A stretch of DNA of 64,000 nt from Morchella semilibera (GCA_009192285.1 CM018604.1:5117746-5181745), one strand, 5' to 3'; shown: positions 34,968 to 47,522, counted from the first letter of the stretch. Made by a program: numbers and translations. The notes: generated by a model from the letters alone, not told the origin.

Positions 34968-35696
34968 ATGCTCCCCCGCCTCCTCCTCCTCCTCCGTCAC
35001 TCCCGCGCCCGCGCCCGCATCCCCATGGCCCCCCGCCGCCTCTTTTCCGCCCCAGCCCCAGCTCCAGCCCCGCCTCCACCCCCGACCCAAACCCCATCCG
35101 CCGAGCAAATCGCCTCCAAGCTCCCCAAGCGCCTGCGCCCATACGCCTCCCGCTTCATCAACCGCCCCCTCTCGCACATCACCTCCTTCCTCATCCTCCA
35201 CGAGCTCACAGCAATCGTGCCACTTGGCGGCCTCGTGTGGCTCTTCCATGCGACGCACTGGACGCCCCCGGGCGTTCCTGGGGAGTGGATCGCTGCCGGG
35301 ACGGAGAAGTTTGGGAACTACGTGAGTAGCTCGACCCGGGAAGGCACCTGGGAGTAAACCAAGTAACGTGGGCCGCAGGTTAGGAAGAAGGGGTGGGAGA
35401 GCTTCAAGGGTGACAAGGGGGGACGGCTGCTTTTCGAGTGAGTAGTAGCTAAATACATGGATTCCCCACTGTTTCACGCGATGAGAGGGACATGGAGGGA
35501 GGGAGAGGAAGTAGTAGAATAGATACTAATAGCGGTACGGTGCAAAAAAAGGGTCGCGACGGCGTGGGCAGTCGTGAAGGCTCTGCTGCCGCTGAGGATT
35601 GGGCTGAGTCTTTGGGCGACGCCGTGGTTTGCGAGGGTGCTGGTGGTCCCGGTGATGGGACTGTTTAGACGGAGGGGGGTGAAGCTCTCGCCGTAG
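34968..35696 (+). CDS. DUF1279 (FAM210-like) mitochondrial membrane protein
   Basis: Three exons: 34968-35321, 35379-35437 and 35552-35696; 185 residues. An Arg-rich N-terminus ('HSRARARIPMAPRRLFSAPA') is a likely mitochondrial presequence, followed by a Pro/Ala linker. The DUF1279 core begins 'LPKRLRPYASRFINRPLSHI', then a hydrophobic helix 'TAIVPLGGLVWLFHATHW' and a second near the end 'ATAWAVVKALLPLRIGLSLW' before 'ATPWFARVLVVPVMGLFRRR'. Known members sit in mitochondria; some affect mitochondrial translation or respiratory assembly, but the molecular role is not established. The first exon is strongly C-rich. It lies 271 bp after the methyltransferase stop. Confidence 0.86.
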
Positions 35697-36123
35697 GTGC
35701 CCAAGGTAGCGAAGAGAGAGAGAGAGATGCATGTAGACCAGTAGGACTCTTTCCCCCCTAGAATTAATTGCAATTGAGCAGTGAGGGAAACATTCGGGCT
35801 ATGTATTTAGAGAGTACATGCAGCTACTGTGGGTACAAGTCCAATTGCGATACCGCTATCAATTCCCGCCCTATCATTCATTACCGCATGAACGGGCCCG
35901 CCGCTCGCACCGCTTGTGACCCGCAGGTCAAGGCGGCGACCGCAATACCCACCGTCGATCGTGCCCTAACAGCCCGAGACCAGGTCCAGGCCCGGCAATA
36001 CGATACGATACGAGACGAGACATACTATTCCATTATAATTAGCAGAACCGAGCACCCGGTAATTCATTGATGCGCGATTGGAGGGAGCTGTGCCATGAGT
36101 GCCAAGCGCCCATGCGCTTCTGA

Positions 36124-36175
36124 GACAGACAGACAGACAGACAGACAGCTGGCTGACTGACTGACTGACTGACTG
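36124..36175 (+). repeat. compound microsatellite (GACA)6 and (CTGA)5
   Basis: Six GACA units run from 36124 to 36147, and after five bases the related CTGA repeat runs from 36153 to 36175. Confidence 0.95.
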
Positions 36176-36937
36176 GCCGCCGTATGGGTTGAATATCCCC
36201 TTTTTAATCAGGAGGGCTTGGGCAGTATTTGGACGTGGCTTCCGGTGGCTTGAGTTTCTTTGCGGAGAAGAGGTAGAATCTAGAGATCTAGTCTGGGTAG
36301 ATTGTCAATTATCGAAGGTTAAGGGGAAAGGGGGAGGAGGGATCCGGAGGGAGGAGGCATGAGAGATCACTCGTTTTAGAGGGGGGAGGCACACATGTAG
36401 AGATCGTCGCGGTATAGTAGAAGATTGTATGAAGTCCCTGCATGATAAAACTTCCGCCCGCTGCCATGCGGAACATGATTGCGTGCAAATCTCACACGCC
36501 CGGCAGAGTGATCACCCAGTGTATGATAGTCATATTGCACTGCTTGATATTATACAATTAATACATGTATAGGAAGGTACATACTTTGTAGATGGATAGT
36601 ACTTTACGTATGGGCATATAAACAATATTCAGTTTATTTGTGGCTGCCTTTTAAGCTTAAACTTTGCGATTAATACTATGCGTGACATCCTACATTAGCT
36701 TAGACAGGCTTGTTGATTGGTTATTCTGACAATCTCCCAAATTAAAGTTACTCTTATGGCTAGAGTCATCAAAGAGTAGCGGTAAGTCTCGTGAACCCAT
36801 TGTCGCTATCTATTCTCACTTATCAAATTACCACGTCCCAAACTCAACATCTAACGCGTCGAACCCGCAGCTGGTACTCACAAAGATAGAGAGAGCCCAG
36901 TCCAGCCTGTCCCAACAACAACAACTACAGTTCCCCC

Positions 36938-36976
36938 TCCTCCTCCTCCTCCTCCTCCTCCTCCTCCTCCTCCTCC
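36938..36976 (+). repeat. (TCC)13 microsatellite
   Basis: Thirteen uninterrupted TCC units, not in a recognised coding exon. Confidence 0.95.
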
Positions 36977-37885
36977 CGTATCAACTCCAGATCCCGACAA
37001 CCGCACCCGAACAAGGCTCTAATTCCCGACCAACCTTCAATGTTTCTGTGCCCCCCGTTTCCGCGCAGGGCTGAGGAAGTCAAGGGTTGGGTTCGGCCCC
37101 ACTAGCGACGTCCGCTCGAGCCATAATTCTTCTTATCCTGAATTTGGTATTAACAAGACGTGTGGCTTCCTGTCAGCGTGGTGGGGGCGCCGAGAAGAGG
37201 ATGGTAAGCTCCGGTTGGTTGGGTGGGGGAGTTGGGGTAGGATCCTTGTACCTACTCTTTTAAAGTAGATAATTAGAGTTAGATCGACTAGTTAGAGTGC
37301 TCCCTATCAAGATCTTCTGCAAGGCTTCGAGAAATATAGGTGTGATATCATAGTGGATTCTGCGGAAATTTGGACTTTGGGGGACTAGTTAGCTGGTTAG
37401 TTGTGCTTGGTATTCTTGAGTTTGAAGGTCGAGGAACTCACGGGATATTCTCGTGAAGTATCAATTGATTTCTGTATTACTCGAACTGAATCAGTGCCTC
37501 AATCAAACTCGATTGCCAGCTATGTATTCGGATATGTATTACTGTTCCAGTTCAAAGAGCTCAAGAGTCTTGCTTGCCTAACTGTTGAGTAAAATTTGAG
37601 CCCCGGCTCCAAGCTTACGGATATCTCAGATTCAGCACCAGAAAACCCCTTCTGGGGGGTTTGTGCGAATATGAGACACGATACGGCCCAACGGTCTCAG
37701 TAACGTACAGCGGTATACTACCCTTAGCTCCTTGATACTGTACGTCTGTAGCTTAGACATCGCAACAGCAGCCACCGCCAGAGCTCTGTGCAGTGGGGGG
37801 GAATGGAAGAGAGTAAGCCGTACCGTGAGGGTTCAAGCGCTGTAACTATCACACCCCGTATCCAAAATCAATGGCTTCAGAATTG

Positions 37886-37892
37886 TATAAAT
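37886..37892 (+). promoter_or_regulatory. TATA box of the secreted cysteine-rich protein gene
   Basis: TATAAAT lies 149 bp upstream of the ATG at 38035 and is followed by a CT/CA-rich leader (37905-37985), the pattern of strongly expressed fungal genes. Confidence 0.55.
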
Positions 37893-38034
37893 CAGAGCCC
37901 TTCCCACCCCCAACTACAATCTCCATCCACTCATCCAGTTCATTCGCTCTACACAACTACACTCACTCACTACCACACTCACTCTACACTTTTTTTAATA
38001 AACTTTCGTTTTTAAACAAACCACCTCAATCAAA

Positions 38035-38407
38035 ATGCAGTTCTCTACCATCTTCTCCATTGCCACTCTCGTTGCCGCCGTTGCTGCTGTTCCTTCTTGC
38101 AATTACCCAAACCAGCAGAACGCTTGCGCTGCCCGCACTGACGGACACAACGTCGCCGCCTGCTGCAGCACCGTGTATGGCAAGACCGAGGAGGTCTGCG
38201 AGGACCTGGTTAAAATCAGTGGTGGTATGGGGTCCCTTCCTTCTTGACTGGTCTTCTCTCCTTTCTTTACAGATTATATTCTAACATCAATGCCTTCCAG
38301 GATTCTGTGCTGCCGTTGCTGGTGCCGCCACCACTGTCAAGTGCTGCAATGCTTCCAATGGAAATCAGAATGGTCTTGTCAACGTCGCCGCCCCTGTCTG
38401 CCTCTAG
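38035..38407 (+). CDS. small secreted cysteine-rich protein, hydrophobin-like
   Basis: Two exons, 38035-38224 and 38301-38407; 98 residues. A clear signal peptide ('FSTIFSIATLVAAVAAVPS') leads to a mature part with nine cysteines in the order C-C-CC-C-C-CC-C: 'ACAARTDGHNVAACC', 'EVCEDLVKISGGFC', 'TVKCC' and 'APVC'. The two CC pairs are the hallmark of hydrophobins, surface-active proteins of hyphae and spores. The spacings (10, 10, 11 and 17 residues between the groups) do not match the class I or class II rules well, and there is an extra leading cysteine, so it may instead be an effector-like or hydrophobin-related protein. The intron has an ATTCTAACATC branch point. TATA box and leader suggest strong, regulated expression. 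Confidence 0.75.
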
Positions 38408-39917
38408 ATCTTGTAAGCAACTCTCGAATCGGCGAAACCAGTGGAGGATGATTGGGAGGATAGGAGGGTTTTGGAAAGGGGGTTTGGTAATAGGATGGGC
38501 TAGGGGATAGGATTATATTAGAGGACGTGGAGGAAATAATATAATATTTAATATCAAGGAATCGACTCCGGTTGCTCCTTAACAAACTTGTTCCAATTGG
38601 TGTGATTGATCGTGAGGTGATAGTGACTTTAAGGATTGTTTGCGACTTATTGATCCAGCTCCAGCCTTTAGTATTCGATCATACATTATTATTATAATAG
38701 CTCCAGCGCGAAATCTCCGACTCTATTGGATTGATGGATGGTTAAACACTTCGAGTGACTTTACATGACCTACTCTCTCATCTTTACAACCGCAACCCAC
38801 CACCACCACACGCACATCAAAAAATCAAAGAAAGAGAGAACGCCCTCATAATGATAAACACTAATTATGTTATGGGGAGATTAATATTAATTCCCATCGA
38901 TCTACATTCGACGCATCACAGTAGTTAGATCTAACTCACCTTCCGCCCGGGTGCCGATTGGTTGAACTGCCGCGCACGGACCGAATGTCTCACCCTGCCC
39001 GCGCCGACAGGGACCCAATTGTCAACACCTAAGTCAACGCTCACACGACCAGCGGAATGCGTGGTCGGTTGGAATGTGCTGTTCTCACGGCATACCGTCG
39101 TCGATGGAGTGAGTCACGAGACATCACTCGATCATGAGTTGATTGGAGTGACACGAGACGGCTGGTGCGACTACACAAGTAAGGATTGAGAAACATATGC
39201 TTTGATAAAGGGGTATCGAAGTTGTATTACCATACCATTTAGTGGCCGGGAGCTGGAACATAGAAGTACTTTTTCTTGTCTCTAGAAGTATATTGGCGGA
39301 AAGAAGGGAAGTTCACGATGTTCCGGACCCATATCTACATATATGTTTCGGAGGTCTGGTTCTCTTCTTGGCTAAATCAGGAAGCTTCAACAGAGCTCCA
39401 TCCCAGTAAGATATAGAAGGCATCACTCGGTTTTCCTTCCAGAATTGTTGTGAGCTTTCTTCTTATCTTAGAGCCCCACATGGGCTAGTTGTACAGTTGG
39501 GGACATGTAAATGTGTAGACATCTCCTTTAACTATACTGTCAAGGGTTCTATCATCCGGGTTTGAAGACCCCCTCCAGGGCTTGTAGCGATACGGATCCA
39601 AAGGGTTGGTATTGTAAATATTAAGAGCACTGCTTGCTTCTCCTAGCTCTGTGTGATGCCATCACAGATATGTAGTTTTTAGCTCCTCCTGGAACGGAAG
39701 AAGGGTGTATTTCCTCTGTTAAATTTGATTCCAGGGGTTAGGGAGTAGTAGATATATTGATAAGGCACATATCGCTGTCTTCGACAATGAAGACCAGCAT
39801 GACGCCAGGGTCTTTAAGCCGCATTGCCAAGCCTGATATAGTCGCGGGAACTAAAACCCAAAATTATGACTGTAGCCCACCATACTCGCGAACACAATCG
39901 CACACCCACCCACATCA
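38408..39917. other. intergenic between secreted protein gene and TRM8
   Basis: AT-rich; no repeat or gene recognised. A GC-rich patch at 38940-39180 has CCAAT-type boxes in both directions but no coding frame of note. Confidence 0.4.
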
Positions 39918-41028
<1,111 letters not shown>

Positions 41029-41662
41029 TCTGGTTATTGTATTCGTGTAGTAATAATATGTCTGTACCATTCTTTCCCTTCTTTCCCTTCATTTTACCCT
41101 CCGAGAGAGACAAAACGAGACACTACACCCCCCGCATACCTTAAAAGCATGATGTTCGTATTGGGAGATTATTGGGCCTTGCGAAGGCTATTGGGGTGCT
41201 TTGTGCATTTTTTCTATACTCTACAGATAGGGCTTTGCATAATTTAATGGTACGAGCCCGTACCTCGAACAAAATTTCCCCCACAACATTTCAGGTCAAA
41301 CTCCTATGAGTTGTGAGTATTTACTCCTTAGCAGCCGTTGGTATATGTAGCATGAATATGAGTTCTCATATATTTTGCTCTCCATATGTAGGTACAATGC
41401 AGATAAAAGGGTCCGATCTACAACAGACCGTGTAGTGGCCATGTTTCGGGAGAGTACACCATCTTTGAGTCGGGGCTTGACAGGATGCACAACAATTGAG
41501 TCAATACTTTTATGTAGACCCTGATTTAGTTCCCAGTGCGGGTTGGGTTAGGGCCGCCGTTAGTAAGCGATGTCTCAGCCACATTCCGGCAATATCATGA
41601 ATGGTCACTCGGGGATATTCTGTCGATAAGATAAGATTTCACCCAACGCCAAGACATAGTCC

Positions 41663-41680
41663 TTCTAGAAGGTTCGTGAA
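41663..41680 (+). promoter_or_regulatory. perfect four-unit heat-shock element
   Basis: TTCtaGAAggTTCgtGAA shows four alternating nTTCn/nGAAn units with exact five-base spacing, the ideal site for trimeric Hsf1. It lies 373 bp before the Hsp20 ATG. A further TTCgaGAA pair at 41709-41716 may add to it. Confidence 0.85.
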
Positions 41681-41925
41681 GTATCGAGAGCCCATCCTTG
41701 GCAACGCTTTCGAGAAATATCCAGAGCTCTCAACGTCATACGTTCCCTGATCTCGGGAGCCCTGAAAACACCTGATCTTGCTAGACGATTCCACAATTCT
41801 CTTGAGCTATGACCGAGTCGTCAGCGAGGGTGCTTATAAGGCATCTCATTATCCCCCCCCCCCGATAGAACGTTTATTCAGATTATCAAGATACAGAAAG
41901 TAACTTGACCACTATTATACCTTCC

Positions 41926-41933
41926 TATAAAAA
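41926..41933 (+). promoter_or_regulatory. TATA box of the Hsp20 gene
   Basis: TATAAAAA lies 127 bp upstream of the start codon, downstream of the heat-shock element, as expected for a stress-induced TATA promoter. Confidence 0.65.
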
Positions 41934-42052
41934 GACCCCCTTCGCGATAAAATATAAAACCTCCTTCCTCTCTACTTTTAAACGAGTAAAACCCACCAAA
42001 AGCCTTTAACTTTTTCTGCATCTCCAAACCTTATAAACAACAAACAAAAAAA

Positions 42053-42595
42053 ATGTCTTTCCAGCCACGTGACTACCAAACTCTCTTCCGCATGCTCGGA
42101 GACCCTTCCCTCTACCAGAAATACCATATCCCTTCAAACACACAGGCAACCCACCGCGAACATACCGGCTTCTCACCCAACTTTGATGTCTACGAGACTA
42201 CCACGGAATATGTCCTCGAAGGGGAGCTTCCCGGACTACATGATAAATCCAAGGTCCAAATCGAGTTCACAGATGCGCAAACACTTCTTGTGCGCGGGCG
42301 TATTGAGAGGCTCTCCAATGAGCAAGGTGTCCAGAGGAGGAGGAGTCTGAAGCCTACTGTTGAAGACGAAGAAGAGGCTGTGAAGAAGGAGAAGGAGATG
42401 GCGAGAATCAAGGAGACGGAGAGCAAGAATAAGTACTGGGTGTCCGAGAGGAGTGTGGGCGAGTTCCAGAGAAACTTCTCGTTCCCTGGCGCGGTTGATC
42501 TGGATGCTGTGAAGGCAAGCCTGGAGCACGGAATCTTGAGAATTGTAGTCCCTAAGAAAGTCCAGGTTGGAAGCAGGAGGATCGAGATTTCGTAA
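42053..42595 (+). CDS. small heat-shock protein, Hsp20/Hsp30 family
   Basis: Single exon, 180 residues. These ATP-independent chaperones hold unfolding proteins during heat stress. The alpha-crystallin domain begins 'FSPNFDVYETTTEYVLEGEL' with the beta strand 'VQIEFTDAQTLLVRGRIE', is interrupted by a charged insert of about 45 residues ('EEEAVKKEKEMARIKETESK'), and resumes 'VSERSVGEFQRNFSFPGAVD' and 'ASLEHGILRIVVPKK'. Such inserts are usual in fungal Hsp30 types. It ends 'RRIEIS', a variant of the C-terminal I-x-I anchor. Lack of introns suits genes expressed when heat blocks splicing. The heat-shock element and TATA box upstream support stress control. Confidence 0.94.
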   Translation: MSFQPRDYQTLFRMLGDPSLYQKYHIPSNTQATHREHTGFSPNFDVYETTTEYVLEGELPGLHDKSKVQIEFTDAQTLLVRGRIERLSNEQGVQRRRSLKPTVEDEEEAVKKEKEMARIKETESKNKYWVSERSVGEFQRNFSFPGAVDLDAVKASLEHGILRIVVPKKVQVGSRRIEIS

Positions 42596-43707
42596 AGAGA
42601 TCGATGCTCTATGGTTTGTTTTAAAACTGAATGAGCGGGCTTGTTTTGTTGGGATTGATTGGGTTTTAGCATTTAACTAGTTGGGATTCTGGGCTTGATT
42701 GTTCTGGATGGTATGGCTTTGTGAAGGTTTTCTTGTTCTGTCCTGGTTCGGTGTGGTTCTATTACTTTATTCTTGGGAGTTAGCTTGCTTGGTTACGTCT
42801 TTTCTTTCCTCTTTGCTCTATGGAGATGGTAACCCAGTTGATTTGTTATTTTATACCAATCAATCAAAATCCGAATTCTATCATGAAACAATTCAGTTTG
42901 AAATCTTGTGAATCTTAATCAGAACCGATAACAAGCTTGATCGAAACATCAAATATCAATCGTGTATTAAAGGTATCCGTGTAAGATCCTATGCGCCATG
43001 TATGCCCGTACACAACATGCTAAACTATAACCGCATATATAGTACATAACTTATTGTCCTAGCTAGCAGATGGAAGATAATACTAATTAGATTATAATTG
43101 CTCAATATCCAGTATTTTACCATCACTGCTGGACCAGCGGACGTCCGGACATATTTCCTATACCTACTACGCTCAAGAGTCGTTGCACAGATATATGAAA
43201 ACATTCCCGGGTTCCTCTATCCGGGGCCTATATTTCATTATACTTACTGTTACCACCACCAGCAGATATTAATAGTTCGGCCGAATCTAGATTTTGACTT
43301 CGATTAGACTTGACCAACTATCTTCAGGCTCGGGCTTAATCAGCTATCTGTTACAATCCAGAAAACCCACCCGTGACACTTTTCTTCCCTTCACTTTCCG
43401 GCCCCCCGTTAATATGAGCTCTTGATAAGTTACTGATGAGTTCTAGGTCTCTATGATAAGTTTCCGAAAAGATATGGGGTCATTTCTTAGTCACTACCAG
43501 TTCAATAATAAACGGCCCAGTCCGCAGCTTACTAGATGCTAGTATGCGTGGGGAATAACCGAGTGACAATTTGTGATTTCCCGATACGAGACTATACTAG
43601 ATCTGGAGGTGCTGGCAGCCTAAAACGGATTAGTGGCCGCACAGTCAGGGATTAGCTGCTTCGGTTATTTTTTCCAATATGTTGTCATATTTAAAAGGCT
43701 TAGGCAA
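42596..43707. other. intergenic between Hsp20 and tRNA-Gln
   Basis: AT-rich; no ORF with family features. Nothing recognised. Confidence 0.4.
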
Positions 43708-43779
43708 GGTTTTGTAGTGTAATGGATAGCACACGGGATTTTGATTCCCGTAATCTGGGTTCGATCCCCAGCAAGACCT
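43708..43779 (+). tRNA. tRNA-Gln(UUG): tRNA-Gln (anticodon UUG)
   Basis: The 72 bases fold as a tRNA: acceptor stem GGTTTTG pairs with CAAGACC (one G-U), the anticodon stem CGGGA/TCCCG encloses loop TTTTGAT with anticodon TTG, and the T arm is CTGGG-TTCGATC-CCCAG. A-box (TAGTGTAATGG) and B-box (GGTTCGATCCC) are intact. There is no intron and no encoded CCA. A T10 run about 70 bp downstream could end transcription. The discriminator base is T. Confidence 0.93.
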
Positions 43780-45488
43780 GGGATAAAATTGGCGATAGCA
43801 TAGTTGATTTCTAGCCTGTAATTGGTATGAAATTTCACTGCTGCTGGCAATTTTTTTTTTACTTGTTGGATTCGATTCGTTGAGTCACTTCTGGGATGGA
43901 CCGGTAAGCGAGTGATGAAACGTGATTAGATGCTGAATTCTTCGGGCTGAAAACTAGAATAAGATGCGGTTATGTATTTCATGGGTTTATACAAGGGGCT
44001 ACTTTAAAGCTACTGAGTGATATGATTTCAACTTATGGCGCACAAGTAAAGTACATACATTATTAAGGGTAAAGCAGGTAGGCGAGTTTAGTGGAATATT
44101 CCGTTTCAAAGGTTTCTGAGGGGATCAAATCATTGAACTATTTGTTCCCTAAAGATTACACCAAAAGTTTATAGTCAAGAATACACTCCATAAAACCACG
44201 GATGTGCTACGACATTGGGAGCCATCCCGTAGATATTTTATAATTAGGCGTTCAGGTGAGGTGTAGTTTGTAGGCATCCCCCTGGGAGGGCGGTCCACTT
44301 GCGACCCTTATTATTGTTGGTTGCCCGGAAATCTTCGTTACCGCCAAATTTTGTATGGGAATGTGGCCTCAACATCGCCTTACACCACACGCGTAAGAGA
44401 AATAAGACAAGGGATCCATTATAGTTATATGGTCTACGGGCTCAAGGGTGGTACTTTTAAAATTTGGTTGTTGTAGGCCATTTGCTTGGTTCCGGTTATT
44501 TTTGACACCCCACAATGCTTCAGTCTAAAGATTCCGAGGAGATTGCTGTTCCACCATTGGCCATTGAAGACATCTTCTAATCAGAATTTACTTTCCCCTC
44601 TATTGAAAGATGTTTTACAGGATTTGATGCGGTGAGCCATTGCCATGCAAGATTTGTGGTTTATATGGTCACTAAGGCGCTAGACTTGAAGCCCTTCAGG
44701 GTATCTAGGGGATGGATTCTATTTATTGATGTTCTCTACAAGGCTAGTGGTGGGCTATGAGCTGTTATTGTATCTCTTGTGGGGGCCATCGTCCATGTTA
44801 TTTAAATCTAGCGCTGGAGGGTCACTTAGTTTCTACTCTGCAGAGTAGGGTAGTGATACGCACCCCCAACCTTTCCTTAGGTATTCTTGTTTAATTAGTG
44901 ACTAAATATGTAGTCTCAAGTGAACTTTCGAGAGGTTGTAAGTTGCGGGCCGGGAATAACAGGTAGATACAATCATCTTCTCTTTGCTAATTTTTGCGGG
45001 AGCCTATGTTTCAATGTCAATGGTATATAACCAACACTGGAGAACTATCATGTTCCAGGGGAGAGAGCAGCACCGTGTGAGTTTAAAGTTTGGGCACTGG
45101 CAATGATCTAAACCCGAGAATGCGGGATTTGTATCACCTCCTGCCCGCAATTGTTGGTAGAAATCTAAAGCTATCCAATTTAGTCCCAAAGAATATTAAA
45201 CTATTCAGATTATTAAAAGACCATCCGATCTATTTCAATCCTTTAGTTTTACCGTATCCTACAAGAGAGAAGACCCCAGACCCCGTTTTATTTACACCAG
45301 GAAAAGAAACCATGCAACGACGAACGAAAATGCGTATAGACCCCATTTATGAAGTTAGAGAGGAGAGATAACTTCTGGACAAAAGGAATGAGTGTAGAAG
45401 GGAGATATATATGCTATAATACCTTTTGGGTAACGTTAGACCTCGTTGTACTGTTGAAAGAGGAGGTATGCTCGTACTTACCAGTCGG
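43780..45488. other. 1.7-kb intergenic stretch
   Basis: No gene recognised. A frame of about 80 codons from 44515 is mostly open but interrupted and resembles nothing I know. A 93-codon ORF at 45090-45371 has no family features. Confidence 0.4.
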
Positions 45489-46248
45489 TTAATCCATCTT
45501 CATGTAGTAATCGATGGCAGCACTGAACGCCGCAAAGCCCGCACATCCAAAAGCCGCAGCTTGAGGTCCTGCTTTTACTCCGAGTGCACCTCCAGTCACA
45601 CACCCAGCAGCCACACTATTATACCTATAACCACGAGAAGTGAACCGTTAGCATCTGCCAAACCCAAATAATGCAAAACCTCTCAACAAAAATAAGTTCC
45701 AAGGACTCACATGTCATTTTTAGCCCGAAGGCCTTCAATGCAACACTCCGAGCCTGCATACATTGCTCCCACAAGCCCAAAACCCTTCGCACTAGAATAT
45801 GACCTTTGGCCCATATCCTTGAATCCTCTTCTTAGCTGTTCCTTCAGCGGTAAGTCTGCCAGTGATTTTGCGCCCGGTAGGCCGCCGGTCATGGGCGTGT
45901 CGTAGGACATCTATAGTATAGAATCCCTCGGTCTTAGCATAGGGTATTGCAATAGAATGGCTGCTTAAAGTATAAATGGACTGAGAGCCGTACACTAGCC
46001 ATGAACAACCCAAAAACTCCTCCAAGAGCGAATCCAGCTCCTCCGGAGATTACAGTCTTGATTGGGCAAGATTCCATCCCTGCTTGCATCTATATTCCTG
46101 TATTAGATTCGTAGATAGTATAAATAGTAGGTGACGGGATATGCACCATTTTGATCATCTGCTGCTGTTGTTCGTCAGCAGACATCTCGCCGCCATTTGC
46201 ACCGCCATTTGCACCCCCTCGAGCACCTGGATATCCGCCGAAGTTCAT
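45489..46248 (-). CDS. TIM22: mitochondrial inner-membrane translocase subunit Tim22
   Basis: Four exons: 46248-46147, 46089-45994, 45910-45711 and 45624-45489; 177 residues. Tim22 forms the channel of the carrier translocase that inserts multispanning proteins into the inner membrane. A Gly/Ala/Asn-rich start leads to '[20 protein letters not shown]' and '[19 protein letters not shown]'. The Tim17/22 domain continues with '[20 protein letters not shown]' and '[20 protein letters not shown]', with GxxxG-rich helices and the conserved cysteine positions. The donor at 45993 (GTACGG) was chosen over GTGTAC because it keeps 'MASMSYDTP' in frame. Confidence 0.95.
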
Positions 46249-46580
46249 AACTTAGGATCTTATATTTGCGCCGGATTGAAGGCCCTGGGTAGTTTGTTGA
46301 AGGCGGCTTAAAATTCGTGGCGGGTGTCAAGAAAAAGTTTTGCCAAGAGTATAGATCTCTATTCGTTCACATGCATGTCACGTGGTTCCCCACAGCTTAA
46401 GTGGGGGTTGGGAATCGATATCCCACCAAGAGGGTCTCACGTTGGGAGGGATATTTTTGGTTTAAGTCATTTGGGCACTTTTATTTCACTTATGAGGAAA
46501 CATTATCTGAACGCAAAAATATTGGCTATATTTAACATGCGCTATTCTAAGCTAGTATTCCAGGGAGGAGGTACGAGTAT

Positions 46581-47522
46581 CTATTTCTCGTAAATCCAGG
46601 TGTGCTGGCACTGCTGGTAGGAGACAAGATCCTCCTTGGAGAACCAGAGAGCGATCTCCTTCTGGGCAGACTCAACAGAGTCAGATCCATGGCAGACGTT
46701 CCTGCCGACATCCTATATCATAACGTGGTTAGCCTAATGAATCGATAACTTGGCATGGGCCGGGAAAGCTTACGATGGCGTAGTCACCACGGATGGTTCC
46801 AGGAGCGGAGGCCAAGGGGTTGGTGGCACCGAGGAGGACTATACATAAAAGGTTCTTAACTGAAAATCATTCTTTCTATTCTTAGGGGATTAATTCTTAC
46901 CACGTCCGGTCTTAACAACTTCACGACCCTCCCAGACCATGGCGCAGATGGGGCCAGAGTTCATATAGGTGATCAATCTAAGCACAATATCAGCTCAACG
47001 ACCAACTGAAAGGCCTATTGTAGAAACTAACCCAGGGAAGAAGGGCTTGTCAGCCAAGTCGGAGTAGTGTTTCTCAAGGTGCTCCTTGCCGGGGGTGACG
47101 AGCTTGATGGCAGCGAGCTTGAATCTGCAGTTTCATTAGAAAAAGCCCGACTGGTGAACATTGCTTGGGAAAAGCTCACCCCCTGGCCTCGAAACGAGAG
47201 ATGATGGGGCCAATGAGTCCACGCTGTAATGAACAATTAGTTACTCTTTATTTGATGGATCTGTGGTAGCAGCTGCATACCTGGACACCTGTAAAAAGAA
47301 CAATGATTAGTGTACAACACCTGAATTATCAGAAAAATTTGGACATACCATCGGGCTTGATGCTATAATCAAAACCTAAGAGTCAATATTTTCTTCTACT
47401 CGTAGGTAAAATTCAGGGACTTACGCGATGAAACTATGATCACACCAATGTCAGCTTCATTAAATAAAAGATCAATTCAACAAAGATTTAAGTTGGGAAT
47501 CATACGTCTGCTCAGAAGTCAT
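46581..47522 (-). CDS. NDK1: nucleoside diphosphate kinase
   Basis: Nine exons: 47522-47506, 47433-47425, 47362-47349, 47288-47281, 47223-47180, 47124-47032, 46977-46901, 46838-46774 and 46712-46581; 152 residues, the family's exact length. It balances NTP pools by a phosphohistidine ping-pong mechanism. The joined protein reads 'MTSEQTFIAIKPDGVQRGLI', then '[20 protein letters not shown]' and '[20 protein letters not shown]', with the catalytic His about 117 in '[20 protein letters not shown]'. Exons 2-4 are only 9, 14 and 8 nt, yet every join keeps frame and restores the conserved N-terminus, so the model is firm. It is transcribed divergently from the GH1 gene, at 1.4 kb. Confidence 0.95.

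Larger units (their letters stand above)
35697..38034. other. 2.3-kb gene-poor stretch before the secreted protein gene
   Basis: Holds a compound tetranucleotide microsatellite (36124-36175), (TCC)13 at 36938-36976, a TACATGTA at 36562, and a TATA box for the next gene. A 100-codon ORF at 35768-36070 has no family features and is not called. Confidence 0.5.
41029..42052. other. intergenic, Hsp20 promoter region
   Basis: Contains a perfect heat-shock element, a shorter TTC/GAA pair at 41709-41716, a C11 run at 41853-41863 and a TATA box, all listed or named here. Confidence 0.6.

Noticed and set aside
35768-36070. 100-codon ORF
   Set aside because: No family features, and its sequence runs into palindrome-like repeats; the length is expected by chance.
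43850-43860. T10 run as tRNA-Gln terminator
   Set aside because: It lies about 70 bp after the tRNA end, too far to be sure it ends Pol III transcription, so I did not list it as a terminator.
44515-44760. frame of about 80 codons, mostly open but interrupted once
   Set aside because: It may be the relic of a small gene, but nothing in it resembles a known family and no flanking exon was found.
45090-45371. 93-codon ORF
   Set aside because: Base and codon use look like surrounding AT-rich DNA and there is no family resemblance.
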